DNA of 64,000 nucleotides from Caprella mutica (Eukaryota; Arthropoda; Malacostraca; Amphipoda; Caprellidae). The notes under the pieces were generated by a model. The model saw only the letters and a list, made by a program, of their open reading frames with translations. It was not told where the DNA came from and did not search any database. The stretch lies in assembly GCA_947561585.1 (NCBI GenBank), contig CANNZV010002342.1, positions 38,658 through 102,657 of the forward strand. Direction: 5' to 3'. Of the stretch, positions 35,235-49,091 are shown piece after piece (the stretch's first letter is position 1; every line of letters starts with the position of its first letter). Made by a program: the position numbers and the translations under genes.

Positions 35235-38200
35235 CTATAAAGATAATAGCCATGAACTAATGGAGGTAAAACCTAACAGGTCATGACGCAAGTTCATCAC
35301 CTCATCACCTGTTGCATCTATCTTCATTATCACATCACTCATCATAAAGCAAACACAGTTAATGTTCATTGATGCGTCTTTAGGCAGCTTTTCGTTACAC
35401 TAAATTGGTGTAAGGAGGAGAGAATTACACATCTAACATTTATTATAACTTCGTGATCCTCTACAGAATGTACCAACTGGGATAACATTTCCCATAAAGT
35501 TCATTTTGTTACGCACAACTTTACGAGAAAAGAAAATGGCGAAGCTGTAACTGCCCTAAAACTTAATAGATTCGTAACTGTCGGCGCTTTACTTTCGACT
35601 TATTAATTTCAATTTATCATTTAACACAAGAAAGAAGCTCTCGCAAAATATTCTTTCTAATAACACACTAAATAAACTCGCAGATATAGTTTTTGTTCAT
35701 AACTTAGCAAGTTATTGTTATAAGTTCTATTTACTGAGGTTGTTATGTAGTTTTTCTTTTTTTAAAAACTTTATTCAAACTTTTCTGAAATAGTTGATGT
35801 TATATATTGGAATTATTTTGTTGAGTCATGGTACAGTTAGTGTCCCTTTAATTACATAAAAAACACATTTTCCTTCCGAATACTTTATAAAATGTTAATC
35901 ATTAATACATAAAATTAGATGCTTTCGTTCGGTAGATATGAACCTATCTTCTTTTCCAATAATCATCGTATTAGCGATTTCAATTGGTAGTATTTTAACC
36001 ATAACTTCCTTCTATCTATTAATAGAAACAATATGTATGTATATTGTATAAACACTGAATCAATCATTAATATGAATATTCACTGACTTGATCGATAGCA
36101 ATATGAACTAAATCCGTTCATATGACCTTCTTACCAGTCATAGTTCGTATCTAGCCAGGAAAATTATTGTAATAAAATGTTACTTTGATATTTAGATGCT
36201 TGAAGATCACCATACTTTTAATATGAAATCTTTATATACAAATAATAGTCAAAATTTGAATGTGTGTTCTTTGATCTGAATTAAGAATATAATGATATTT
36301 CTACATATGTTTGCATCATTTTGTTCTGTCAATAGCCAAAATGAACTCAGGGAAATGAAAGTTTACCAACTCGCACCTGTGTTGTACTGCGACAAGAAAC
36401 CTTTTTAAGTTTTTCACAACCAGTCTATTTGCCTTGCAGTTACCATCAATACCGATTGTAGCGACTGAAATTCCACTGCATTTGATATGTAATACATTGA
36501 GTCTTATCTGCTAACCTAATCCTGATAATCCAACTCAGGGAAATGAACTATCCAAAGTCCAAAATATTCTGAAATGATCAGCTAAATATGTTCTTCACTT
36601 CCCATTATACAAATGGTGTCACAGTATAACCTAAATCCATTTTTTTATAATATAGGGTGATATAAGCTGTCTATCACCCCTATTAGTGATAGTTATTGGA
36701 TAGCAGCATTTGTGGAGTATCTGAAAATGTTATGTCACTATCAGCATTCAAATTCAAATTCTCTTCCACCAACTAAAATATATAATTTAACCTAAAGATA
36801 TCAACTACTATAGTAGCTTTTATAATCCCGGTAAGTGCTCAAGGAGTTGTTAAACAAATATACAGTAGGTATACTTTACTTCCTGCAACTGAAATTTTTC
36901 AGTTTCATTCACTTTGTATATCATTCTCATTTGGGTTTACCTGAGACACAGCAAATTACTACACTAAGTGAAAAAACAGACCGCTTGAGTCTCAAATTGG
37001 ACAACATTATTGTCTTTGGAGATTTTTACCGCTCTTCTAATTTCCTTCCTCATCTCTTATGTAATTAAACCATCCCGAGGCAAACAATTAGAACATGAAT
37101 TACACCATGAAAAGATTACCAGACTTCTTGAGCACTGAAATAATAGGCTTATTATTTTGCTTGGATTCTTCTTCATAGTTTATTTTAAGTTATTAAATAT
37201 TTTGCAATTAATATTATAATGTTATTAATGTTTTAGAAACTCCTTTGGTACATTTATTTAAAAAATGTATTATTCGATCATATAACAAGTTCTATTTAAA
37301 AGAAAGCCACAATAGGTTAGAATGATTTCTTAAACTCTACCATCGTACAAGGAAACTGCGAAATAATTACCATATATGCTGAAATTAAATACTTATCTTC
37401 TAAATTGGATACAAATTTAGATGTACTTATTTACATACATAACTAAAAATATAGTAAAGATAACCATTTGCACAAAATAGGGAATAATTCGTTCAGATAA
37501 AATCTGCAATGAAAAAGCAGTTAACTTCTCATCAAGTATTTTGCATTTTTATTATTCAATTACCAATTCTAGTTGTTTCCGACAAACAATTAATTGCAGC
37601 TTCAATAACCTCAATTAAATCACTTTGATGAATGCCAATGGAAGGAATTCATGTTTTCATTGTATTATATAAAAAGTTTATTAGATAGTTAGTTCATGGT
37701 ATATCTCAATGTATCGTATATGACAGGCCTATTTAAGCATTTTCCACGGGATAAAAAGCACCACTAGTATATTCAATAAACTGTTCATTTTGTCACTATC
37801 GAAAGCAACGCTGAATCTAAGGTGAATTGTGTGTTTAGTACCTATTTACCAGGGTGGAAATGGCTGAGTGACTATTCCTCGGTGTGGAAAATTCTGGCCA
37901 CCAGACATTATAGTTCTCTTTCATGCAATGACATTCTCATTATATTCATTTTAGCTACAAGTAATTCGTGCGTTTGTTTCTTTAAGTTTTTTCCTTCTAT
38001 TTCGTCGCTATAAGAATTATGTCTCAACAATGAAAACTTTCAGCAGAAAAATATAACATTTGTTTAGGCGAGCATAAATATTCGAAGAAACTTCAACATT
38101 TTGAATATAGACTCAGACTTGAGGACACCATTATGAGATTGCAAACTATTAGAATATTCTTTGGAAACTCACACAATGTAATGTGGAAACTTTTGTAACC

Positions 38201-40658
38201 AAATATGTTTCATTAATAAAGTATAAAGAGAAAGTTAGTTATACCTATAAGTACAGAGCTTTATTCTGCTTTATTGTAATTATATTATAATTAGATACAT
38301 TGTGTTGATAAGATAATTATACAATAATATTTCATTCTCCACGTTTAATTGCACCCAACCATTTAATTATTAAATTACCAATAAAATACTATTTAGAAGT
38401 GTTCCATTCACTGTTCTGTTTTGGTGACTAAATGTAGTAAATATTTTTCTATCTTTCTTTGTAGTACGAGACTTCCACCCCACTCACATACTGTATATCG
38501 ATTTGAATCTATAGTTTAATATCAAACCATAAACCATTTTGTCCTGTGCTCAATATTGCAATATTGTCTTTAGAATTTGATATCAGAGAAGCCAGAGGAA
38601 AGACTAATATTCTCTGTAGGAGTAACTATTCCTACCCGCCATGAAATATAACCATTATTATTTTACCCAGAATCTGTGCAATATTCGTGCAATGCATTTG
38701 ATGTGGAGGGTATCTTCCTATTGATTTAAATTGAACAAATACACGAAGATTATTCTAAGCCTGATATGTAAAGGAGATTAATTTATTCTCGTTGTTTTCA
38801 TTTATGAACAAACCACATTATTCTATCTTGCAAATTCACCTAATTTTGATCCTTTGACTCCAGAGTTTGACTAAAGTTATAAATGAGCTTCAAATTAAAT
38901 TACCTGCAATTAAAAGTTTTAATGAGTTTAATTATGATCAAAAGGTAAGTGCAGTGGCATGCATTTTACTAAATGAAACCAATTTAGAAAACAAAGAAAA
39001 TAAATTGGCTTGCTATGATTTTGCATCTCCTGTAGAATAAATTTAAATAAGATAGTTATTCAGAATTATTCTATAATAATGCCTAAGAAAATAATATTAG
39101 TAATGGTTAAATATTAATTTATATGATTGAAATTACCCAACTTTAAATGCTTGCAATACTCGAACATTATAATCGACACTTATGGTACTTAGAACGTCAT
39201 AAATATTTAAATGTCAATCGTAAATGTTTATATATGAAATGCGTTAATAATGAATATATTTCGTAATCACCAACAGTCCGAATGCAGAGAGTGTCCAGTT
39301 ATTGAGGGGTTAACCTGAACTGATGTAGGTATCATTAACTTTAGAATAGAAATGTTAATTATAGATTATAATCACTTCGTAAACTATGGTAATAGACAAA
39401 TGGTTTTAATAGCCAAACAAGTATTTACCTTGCAAATATATTCAGTACAGCAGTATTCGTAGATGAAACTGTACATTGAACTGAATATGTTCGGGAATAT
39501 AAAAATTATATTAAAAATTGTATTTCCACATGCATATATAATTGACATACATACATTATATGGAAACTCTGAAGAAATACGAATACATTAGAGTTGGAAC
39601 AGAAAAGCAATTCCCCAAATTCTGCATGTCAAAATGTGACATCTGCCTTACAGGCACTTTAAGAAACTATAGAACTTCTGAATTCACTATGAATATTCGA
39701 AAGCTCTGACATGAATGATAAGAAATAGTTTGAAAGTTCCAGCGCTACCAAATATTTCGAAAGTTTGACAGTTGAATTTAGAGTTGTATTGACTTACGAA
39801 GAATGAGAGAATAGTCTACACAATCCCTATACAATGTGTACATATGTTGCTACTTATGCTTAACTCGAATGTGAAAACTTTAAAAATTATATTTTCCGAA
39901 CACTATGGAGATAGTGATATGCTTCCTAAAGTTAATATTTATATTATTATAATGTAATTCAATACGAAAAATATCAGTCAGTAATGTTCCCGAACAAGAA
40001 ATGACAATCAAATTCACCTATCTAAGTAGTTGAAAATTGTTTGTGATGAAAGTTTATCAGTTCACTAAGAGTTATTGCTGTGATGCTCAGTTTCATATAA
40101 CTCCAAATGTGTCGACTGTCGATATAAGCCTCAATTAGTTAATGATTTCGTAAATATAGAGTAGCTATATAATCTTATTCAAAAAGTGAGTATACGTATA
40201 TAACATGGAAAATACCCATTTGTGAAGAACCGTATTTTATGCAGCCTTTGTTTATCTTGGAATAAATGTGAAAGTGGTTTGCAATTAATTCTCATTTTTC
40301 CCTGTTTTACTTTAATCAATTGATTTTCTGTACGCTGCTGAAGCTTCATAATCATTACTCTGATAATAAAATAACTAATAAAAGTGATACAGTATTGCTA
40401 TTATATACACTGAGATCGATTTAATAGGAAACTCACAAAGGACTAATAATTAAAAGAGTTCATAATTATACTCTTTTCAAGTGTTTCATTATATTCATTT
40501 AACCTCATCAAGAACGTGCGTGTAATCTCTATCGTAAATATCAGTCTAATTTACACAATATTGTTAACATTAAGTTTATTCTATTTACTTCAACCTCAAT
40601 TACATTATCATTATCACTTCCATTTTCTTATTATGCTGAGACCAATAAGAGTTCATGT
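35235..40658. other. long gene-free AT-rich stretch
   Basis: No exon could be supported. The 77-codon frame at 36835-37068 contains NIIVFGDF, vaguely like a LINE endonuclease motif, but nothing around it agrees. About 38570-38720 is more complex. Otherwise ordinary AT-rich sequence. Confidence 0.4.
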
Positions 40659-41054
40659 CTTTGAATATTTCAGTTATTTCTAAATCCCCAGCGTTACTGT
40701 TTCTTTGAATATTTCAGTTATTTCTAAATCCCCAGCGTTACTGTTTCTTTGAATATTTCAGTTATTTCTAAATCCCCAGCGTTACTGTTTCTTTGAATAT
40801 TTCAGTTATTTCTAAATCCCCAGCGTTACTGTTTCTGTGAATATTTCATTTATTTCTAAATCCCCAGCGTTACTGTTTCTTTGAATATTTCAGTAATTTC
40901 TAAATCCCCAGCGTTACTGTTTCTGTGAATATTTCATTTATTTCTAAATCCCCAGCGTTACTGTTTCTTTTAAAATTACAGTTATTTCTAAATCCCCAGG
41001 GTAACTGTTTCTTTGAATATTTCAGTTAATTCTAAATCCCCAGCGTAACTGTTT
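40659..41054. repeat. 44-bp minisatellite, 9 copies
   Basis: The unit begins CTTTGAATATTTCAGTTATT and continues TCTAAATCCCCAGCGTTACT. Nine copies fill the span exactly, with scattered substitutions. Each unit has a pyrimidine-poor CAG that is not a convincing splice site. Confidence 0.96.
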
Positions 41055-41514
41055 ATAATCTGCAAGCTGTTTACTGGGAAACATTTTCTGGCCAAACAAT
41101 AAATGACCAAATTAACCCGGTATGTAAATATGCTAATGTCTGCTCTAAAAAATATATTGGGGAGAAAACTGAGAGTGGAGATAGGGTTATAAATAGAAGC
41201 AATGCTGGTTCTTAATTTTGACTGGTTATAACGCAGTAATATAAAGAAACAACACAATCCATAGCGAGAAAATTGAACAATGCCTTATATAGAATTTTGG
41301 TTATACTTCTGCCATCGATGAAAATTGTGGTTTATACGAAAATTCTCTTTTCTATGAAAAAACATTTCACTCTGAAATTACAGAGATTCAGCAGAGATTT
41401 ATAACAACTGATAAAGTAAAAATATCATATGGACTCATGATTTCAAAGAATGAAATCGGAGAACTGATTAATTTTGTCAATATATTGATATACTTATTAT
41501 TGAATGCAATTTTT
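41055..41514. other. AT-rich non-coding DNA
   Basis: Nothing recognised. Confidence 0.5.
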
Positions 41515-42066
41515 TTAACCCTAATGAATTTGACGTGTGTTTTTAAGCACATCTTTTTTGAAATAATTTATTTCTTGCGTATTATTCCTTTAAATTTATT
41601 GGCTTTTCTTGACTTCGTTCCTACATATATACCAAATATATTTTTGTATTTAAAAGTTGAAAAAAAACTTGAGTACATGTTTAAATCAGCTTAAATCACG
41701 TAAACTAGGGAATTAATTGTAATATGGTGACGTGTGGTACTGTAGAAAAACAGTTGGGTACCCGCTAAACACACATTAAGTTCATATGTTTTCATTGAGA
41801 ATACAAACACGCAGAGTTGTGATTGGGTCACATTCCACCCAATCACAGCTCTTCTCTCTCAGTTGCCAATGTCTTTTATACCTATGTATTTATTTTCCTT
41901 ATATGCTGAACATTTTTACTTTCAATTTGCTACACATTAGTTCAGTATATACACTAACAACTGGTAATAAATACAGCACCGTATGTTTAAAATTAAGACA
42001 TGTGTTATTTAAGCACATTGTCAAACCATCCCATACTTTCTGAACATCAAACTCATGGGGGGTTAA
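41515..42066 (+). mobile_element. TTAA element family, copy 2 (552 bp)
   Basis: Same family and orientation as 23470-24004, with TTAA at both flanks. The left tip reads TTAACCCTAATGAATTTGAC and the right tip on the minus strand TTAACCCCCCATGAGTTTGA. The central hairpin is retained at 41814-41851 (GAGTTGTGATTGGGT and ACCCAATCACAGCTC, with one G-T pair). Confidence 0.82.
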
Positions 42067-42929
42067 ATACTAGAAATCTTTCTGTTATTATTTTTTTTCC
42101 CTCGACTTCACAGCAGAAATAAAAATGTTGGGAGCAGATAAATTATTACTTTTTATTCAATTGTTCTTTAATTGGTGAATACCTGAAAACAACAAACAAA
42201 GGATTTGACAATTTCACTCTCATTATAACTGTAATTAGAAATATTTTCCACAGTGACTGTAAAACGTTAATTAGAGATTTAGCTTGCAATTGTAACTACT
42301 AAATCATTCAGAGATTCATTTGCTCCATTTCATTGCTCTCTTTGCTCACAAATTCCCTTCAAATGACTCAAAAACAACAAAACAACAGCGGCAAAAATTC
42401 ACCAATTTGGATATCGTACTCACCATTTCGATCCGTTTGGTAATTTCGAGTTGAGTTAAGGAAATATTTAATGAAGATTGATTAGAACCAAAAGCTTGAA
42501 ATTATAATTTGTTTTGAAGGAGAATGAATTTGTAAAGTTTGGTAGAAATGTAATCAATTGGAAAAATTTCAAAGATTAACTAGTTAAAATACTATTTGAT
42601 TGCAAGAGAATATTCTATTTATTTTATGAAAATATACATATCAATAGGAGTTATAACTTCAAACATATGATGACAATTATATATATTTATATATATATAT
42701 ATACATATATTTTACATTCAATTCAATTAGTAGCTTTCTTATAATAAATAGATGGACTGAAAATAGATCTGAGATATTGAATACCTAATACCTATGTGAG
42801 ACATATTACTACCGAGTACTACTGAAATGGGCTAACGAATAATATAAATTATATTTCATGCATTCGGTTGAGATCATACTTTCGCCACCGCTTATAAATC
42901 ACCTTGCCCATCAAATAATTACTTTATTT
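42067..42929. other. AT-rich non-coding DNA with a (TA)n tract
   Basis: A TA-rich microsatellite lies at about 42679-42712. Nothing else recognised. Confidence 0.5.
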
Positions 42930-43290
42930 ATGAATGACCTTGACTTCAACGTTTGACATGTTCTCTCTCAAAATCTAATAAACTGGGTAACTGGAAAATG
43001 ACCAATTGCCCCACCAAGTTTCATGCAATTTGGGTTTAATAGTTTTTAATTTATTGAGTAATGAATGATATTGACATTAACCCTTAACCGGATCGCTCCC
43101 AAAAATTCTACCAGATGGTTCCTAGTCATAGGACCAATCGTTCCATCAAATTGCACGCTTTGACCCGATCACTACCAAAATTTAACCAAATAGTTCCAGG
43201 ATATTGACCAATCGTCCTCACCAACTTTCATGCATTAGGTTCGATACTTTTGAGTTATAAATGACCTTGACCTTTGACCAGATTACTAAT
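42930..43290. repeat. degenerate tandem repeat around AATGACCTTGAC
   Basis: About three copies of a unit of roughly 110-140 bp, with blocks such as AATGACCTTGACTT, GACCAAT.G.CC, ACCAA.TTTCATGCA and TT..GTTATAAATGACC. They are strongly diverged. Origin unknown. Confidence 0.55.
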
Positions 43291-45901
43291 TGTTATCTGT
43301 CAACTATTTATTTACATTACCTAACTATTAAAATATAGTTGCAATGGATATAGGGACAGTTAAGAAAAATTATATAATTTTAAATTCTCTCAAAGTTCAC
43401 ATTTCGGAAAATTAATTTAATTCAGAAATATAAATTAAAACTGAAAATAAACTGAAAAAAAATCAGGAAAAAATACAAAATATCATGTAAGAAAAAAAAT
43501 CTTAATTGAACCCGGGAAAAAATGGGCAAAGAAAAATCAGGAAAGGAAAATCCGTGCAAATGAAAATCCAAGAAAATACAGATAACAGGGAAGTAACGAA
43601 TAAAGATAAAAAAAATCTGACCAAATCAAATTCGGAAAAAAAATACTTTAAAGAAAATCAGATAATATATATAAACTCACTACAGGTATCATTAGGATAG
43701 ATTATTTCCATGTAGAATGCAACCATGATACAGACAGGGATAAATAGATACTATTGAAAAATCATTATACTTAATAGGAAATTAGTAATAAAATATAGCC
43801 AGTATAGAGAGTTAAATAAATGTGAATATGACATGCCTGCAACTGGAGACTTGACTCATAAAAAAAATTGTCCGCGTCTAGTATTTTCCTTAAAAGAAAA
43901 ATAATTAAAATACAATTTTTATATTCAAATCCATGGAAAAGTAACCTCCATAACTTTATTTTCAATGTGATTCTATTCATAAAATAGGATAATTAAAAAA
44001 AAATTACAAATATAATAATCCAGCTGACTCAGTTTAAGGGTATAATATATTTTCAGGGTAACTAATGTAATCACTCACAATATATAAATTAAATGTGGTA
44101 TGCTGTCATATTTAATGCTAATATAAACACATAATTGTATATATGAATTGAATCCCTTATATAATAATCTTCTCGAGTAACTGTTATTTGTTGTTAAAAG
44201 TACTATTTGAACAATTCCAATATTTGTACTTTTTGTAAATTTAATAAATTAAAATAATGATAACATGAGTTTTCATTATATTTTAACTTCAGTTGGAAAT
44301 CATATTTTCAAAATAAGCATCAATGATTATGAGTCTATGACTAATTATAAATATTGAATATTACTAATTCAATATTTAGAACTTTTGAATGTGACAGGCA
44401 AAGAAGTAGAGCCAATCTCAGGATATGGTGCGCATGCGCTCTGTCTTTTGTTTACTAATAACATCCACTGTTTGTACTAACGCAAACTCTATTAGTTGGT
44501 GCCAATGCTTTTGCCAATTAATTACATACACCAGAGTTACTTTACTGTAGACAACTGAACACTGAACACAGCTAACTATCCTAAATTTATATGTTCCTAT
44601 TAGTGTATCCGGTAAAATACAGGAGAAAATTTGTGAAGAGAAATATTTATTTTCATAGGAATAACAAAAGGTGTATTTTATGTAACATAAGGTTGAAGAA
44701 TACATAATCTTCTAAGATAGGCCGCAAATTTAGTATTCCACAGATCAATAGTTCTTCTGTATGATATTTTAATGAGATGCCGAGAAATAAAAGTATATTT
44801 TAACCTATTATTCATGTTTTTAACGATAACATAGGAAATATTTTCCCAATCTTTTCAGAACCTATAGTTAGAGCTGTTCAGTTACAGAATTGTTCTATTT
44901 CTGTTTCGAAAATACGTAATTAAAACGTTTCTTCAGTCATATAATATCAATTACAATATATAAGATAGCAATCCTTTTTCTATTGCTAGTTTATAAAAAG
45001 TATCTGAAAATGTAGCTGAAAAAAATATCAGCTTAGGCAGAAAAATGAATTTTATTTGAATTCACTAAAAAACCTAAGAACGAGTAATAAATTACTATTG
45101 AAGACCCGTTATTTTTAACGGGCAAAAACACTAGTTTATAATAAAATGACATGGTGAATGGTTACCATCGGTAATTTGAATTATGCTGATGAAGTGAAAA
45201 TTGATGTACAAGGTAAAACTTCTCTTTAAACTTCAACCTTCTTCATACTTTATGTAAGTTACTCTGGTTAAAAAAAATATTTACAATTATGTCTCGATAT
45301 CATGTTAATATATAGATTTCAAATCAGTACAAATTTCTGACATCGTAATAGCTTATAGCTTTTTATAAAGTTTTAATTCTCAGTTTTTTGTTATAATATT
45401 CAACGAGTCTAACCAAATGTATCGAATTGTACAAACTTGAGATTAGATTCATTCTATTCTTTTTCAGTTTTGAGTCTTCCCAACATATTCTTGTTTTTCT
45501 TCAGATGTTAATTGGAGGGAACGTTCCAGCTCCCCTATGGAAAATAGTTTATATTTTTGAGCTTTTTTATTTGTTTAAATGTTGAACATTGTGAGCAATT
45601 TGTCGTGTGATAGAAAACCTTTCGAAATATATTGATTGAATCCATAGAAAATGGTAACAAATAGAATGTTACAATTGTCTCAAATTCGAATAACTTCTGT
45701 GCAGTTGAAGTGCAGTATAAAAGTCGTTACAAATATATTCACAACATCTGCAAAGTGAACTGTTTAGGTAACACACCATACTAGTGAAATATTAGGTATA
45801 TCCAATTAGAATATAGTTCAATAAATACAATATCTCCTATTCTGATTTACTATCGTAATTACTTATATACTGCTGTAAAGGTATAAATTAAAAAAAATTG
45901 A
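43291..45901. other. non-coding DNA, A-rich around 43.4-43.7 kb
   Basis: 43430-43660 is A-rich with repeated AAAATC..GAAAA words; the 64-codon frame there is compositional. A possible NRF-1-type site is listed separately at 44429. A small hairpin CCCGTTA/TAACGGG lies at about 45105-45122. No gene supported. Confidence 0.4.
44429..44440. promoter_or_regulatory. NRF-1/Ewg-type palindrome TGCGCATGCGCT
   Basis: GCGCATGCGC is a perfect palindrome and matches the known consensus of NRF-1 and its fly homologue Erect wing. Three CpGs in 12 bases stand out in this AT-rich region, and CCAAT-like words lie on both sides (GCCAATCTC at about 44411 and GCCAATGC at about 44500). It could mark a promoter, but no coding exon is visible next to it. 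Confidence 0.35.
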
Positions 45902-46694
45902 TAACCCTAATGAGTTTGATTATAAGAATCAACAAGAAGGTTTGATGTGTGTAAATTTTTTTTTTATTTTATTTATAAACCCACGAACCTATATTTTTTT
46001 ACGAGTTATTGGTATATATACTAATATCATGTGTACCAAATTTAATTTACAGGGTTGCCGAAGGTATTTTCCTGATAGTACCAAATTACAAACTGAAAAA
46101 GTACCAGATTGGACACAAAAGTACCAAAAACCTTAAATTTCCATGAAATCCAACGTTTTTATACTCTATGTTCGTAAAAATTGATAATATTCTTGAAAAA
46201 TGAGGTAATTAGGAAGTTAAAAGTACTATCTTGTACTTTTCAGAAATACAAGAGAGCAAAAGTACCAAATCTGGTACAATAGTACCAGGTTCGGTAAGCC
46301 TGAATTTAAAGTAAAATTACTGAATAAATACATAGATATAGAAGACATTGGCAACTGAGAGAGCAGAGCTGTGATTGGGTGGAGTGTGACTCAATCACAG
46401 CTCGCGCATGTGTGTGTACTCCATGAAAACGTTGACAGATTTATGTTTATAGGCCCGACCAAACTATATTTCTAGGTTACCACACCTCACCACAGTACAA
46501 TTAATTTCGTATTTTATGTGATTTACGCTGATGTACGCCAATTCATGAATATTTTAAAACTTTTAAATGAAAAATATATTTTATTATTTACCAAGTTAAG
46601 AAAGGCGATAAAAAAACAGGGAATGACATGAGATATATAAAGTAATTCAAAAAGGATGTGCTTAGAAAACACAAGCCAAACTAATTAGGGTTAA
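45902..46694 (-). mobile_element. TTAA element family, copy 3, inverted and interrupted
   Basis: Runs in the opposite direction to copies 1 and 2. The right side keeps CTAATTAGGGTTAA; the left flank has decayed to GATAACCCTAATGAGTTTGA. The central hairpin (GAGCTGTGATTGGGT, loop GGAGTGTG, ACTCAATCACAGCTC) is at 46366-46403. A 253-bp element sits inside at 46050-46302, which accounts for the greater length. Confidence 0.78.
46050..46302. mobile_element. hAT-like MITE inserted in a TTAA element
   Basis: The left tip CAGGGTTGCCGAAGGTA and the right tip on the minus strand, CAGGCTTACCGAACCTGGTA, are imperfect inverted ends of the CAGGGTTGCC type common among hAT elements. The interior has repeated AGTACCAAAT/GGTAC words. 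Flanks are A/T-only, so an 8-bp target duplication cannot be fixed. Confidence 0.55.
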
Positions 46695-47824
46695 GACTCA
46701 ACCTGGTCATGGCCAGAATTTTTTTAAACTATTTAATTGATGTAATGTTTTCCGCCTACAACAAGAAACACATTTTTCAAAATCAGTTATATTTAATTCG
46801 ATACTTGATGTCAATGGAATTCAGTATTATGCATTGGATTTTCCTTTATTGAATTTTCCAACGCTGAAATGTATACTAGGTAGAATTTCCCGTTGGGATT
46901 TGAGTAGGATAACTAAGACTAAACTCAACTCTTACATGATAATTGTTTTCGCTCACTGTGGTTGTCGAACACAAAATAAAAGCTAAGCTTGAATTGTTAT
47001 GGTAATCGCCAGATGGTTGAACTAACAATATCTACCCGAAGTCAATTTAATTATTGGCTAATAATGAGACAAGGTCCTACAAAGGACTTCCTTGAGATCA
47101 CTCGTCCGTATCAGTCAAAGACGTCAGAGTAAACTATAAAATAATTCCAAATTCAATCTTATTTGATATGTTCCACAAGAACAATTAATTAAATAATTAG
47201 TTTGGAAGCTAACGTATGTAGGGTATCACTTTCATTTTCTCCTTTAATCGGAAAGTTGGCCTTTGAATAACTCAGAGTAGATTATAGAAGTATATGTTGT
47301 GAAACGCTCTTATCAACTTTTTTGATTTATATAACATAGTTCGTCAATAGAACAGTTAGCTCATGATATAAAAATATCAGTTCATTAAACTGTTGAAGTA
47401 ATAACAGAATGTTTTCCTCATTCAATATGTATGCCATCAAAATCAGATTACAAACACCTATACGCATCAATATAACAATAACAAATGTTTTCTACCAAAT
47501 TATTGTATCAGGTCAAGGAATAACAGATTCCTATCTTTTTGCAAAGGAATTACTAATGATCTGCAAATTAACTAATGAAGAAAGTAATGAATGGTGTCCC
47601 TAATTTAAGGTTCGCAAACATCACCTCGATATTGTTCGCTGCAAACAATGGCGGCTCTATTCAGTTTGCTAATTTACAAGTGCGGCCGATAATGAAGCTT
47701 CGTTTGCTCGTTAAAGGAAACCTTTGGAGTCAATTAGCGCGGCAATTTGGCAAACGACTCTAATCTCAAAATTGACGTTCATATTAGCCTCACGAAAACA
47801 CTTTTGGCACACGCAAAAGAATAT
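46695..47824. other. non-coding DNA with a CpG-bearing block at its end
   Basis: AT-rich until about 47600. The block at about 47600-47790 has about a dozen CpGs in 190 bases together with TAAT/ATTA words and looks like a conserved non-coding or regulatory element. The 62-codon frame across it (47575-47763) has no splice support. Confidence 0.4.
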
Positions 47825-47896
47825 TTGGTGTGTGCAAATATTCTCGCACATCTAACCAAGCCGCTAAGGGTTACAGTTAACTGATTATAGAGAGAC
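47825..47896 (-). repeat. dispersed repeat, copy 2 (inverted)
   Basis: Inverted counterpart of 15938-15997: TTGGTGTGTGCAAAT, ACCAAGCCGCTAAGGG and TACAGTTAACTGATTAT. The similarity on the outer side fades quickly. Confidence 0.7.
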
Positions 47897-49091
47897 AATC
47901 ACGCCTATGTCAGCCTCTAGGTTACCAGGGTTAATTACTGTTTGGACTGTGTGTATCAAATGGTTAATTCATCTATGAATATTTTTACGTTTCCCATTGA
48001 GATAAATTTCTTCCAAGCAGTCTCCAATATATTTAAATGAATAAATTTGAAACCATTACATTTCATTCTTCTGCTAAGTAAAACAATAGAAAAATTATTC
48101 ATAAATTGAATGTTGTAAAATAAATTCGGTCAGGAAATTGTATCACCAAGTTTTACGGAATCCTTTCAATCTTCATAAATTTTTACAGAAGTGAAAAATA
48201 AGTCCAGACTTTCATGGAAAAAGAAATTAAGTTTCGGTCTTTGGATCTCTTCAATCAAAAGAATTTCCTGAGAAAGAACAAGATTAGAGAGGGAAAATAA
48301 TGATGGAGTCATTGGAAGATTGTTATATGGGAAGATTATATTGGAACATTGACGATAGATTCTACTTAAAAGATATATCATTAATGAGTAACTTTAACTA
48401 CCATCAATTATTGTCTTTACATCGGAAACCAACAAATTATATTAATTTAATATCATGTAAAGATATTTGATATTCTATAACGATTATTTCCCCCGGCCTA
48501 TTATGGTTTAATGGAATTGTTATATAGCTTTGGATATTTCGGAATATTTTCTGGAATATCCCGTCAAAATGAAATAAATAAATTTTTCTTGATAAAAGAA
48601 TAAAAGCTAAAGATTTAATATTTTGGATGACTTGACAATTAATTTTTGTCCAGAGTTTTGTTGCTAGTGAATAAACTTGAATATAAATTGTGAATGACAG
48701 GTTTTGAAGGCATACAGAACTACATTATAATATCTATTCTCCACATTAAAGGTACTAATTTCACTTTCTTATAATTACCTCAAAATATAACAAGCTACCT
48801 TCTTCAATTCTGAATTATTTCATTTGTTAACCATTCTAAAATAATATCAGTAATGCATAGTCTATTTATTAATATATCTGTATTCTGTGTAGTATTTTAT
48901 TTTCAATTTCTATCTTCATAAATCTTTCGAAAAGTTCTCTAAGGAGAGAGAAAATTACACACAAATTGCATGAGATAAAATTACTGAAATAATCCCTAGT
49001 CTGAATGGTGGGAGAAATTACAGTTCTTTGTGTCCGAATGATTTCTAACAGAGGAAAATGTTGCCATGTTTGGGAGATTGGAGTTGTGGCT
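47897..49091. other. AT-rich non-coding DNA
   Basis: No gene supported. If the exon at 49284 is real, this is probably intron. Confidence 0.45.

Noticed and set aside
36835..37068. 77-codon frame with NIIVFGDF, like a LINE endonuclease
   Set aside because: Only a short chance-like match; no reverse transcriptase or further endonuclease motifs nearby.
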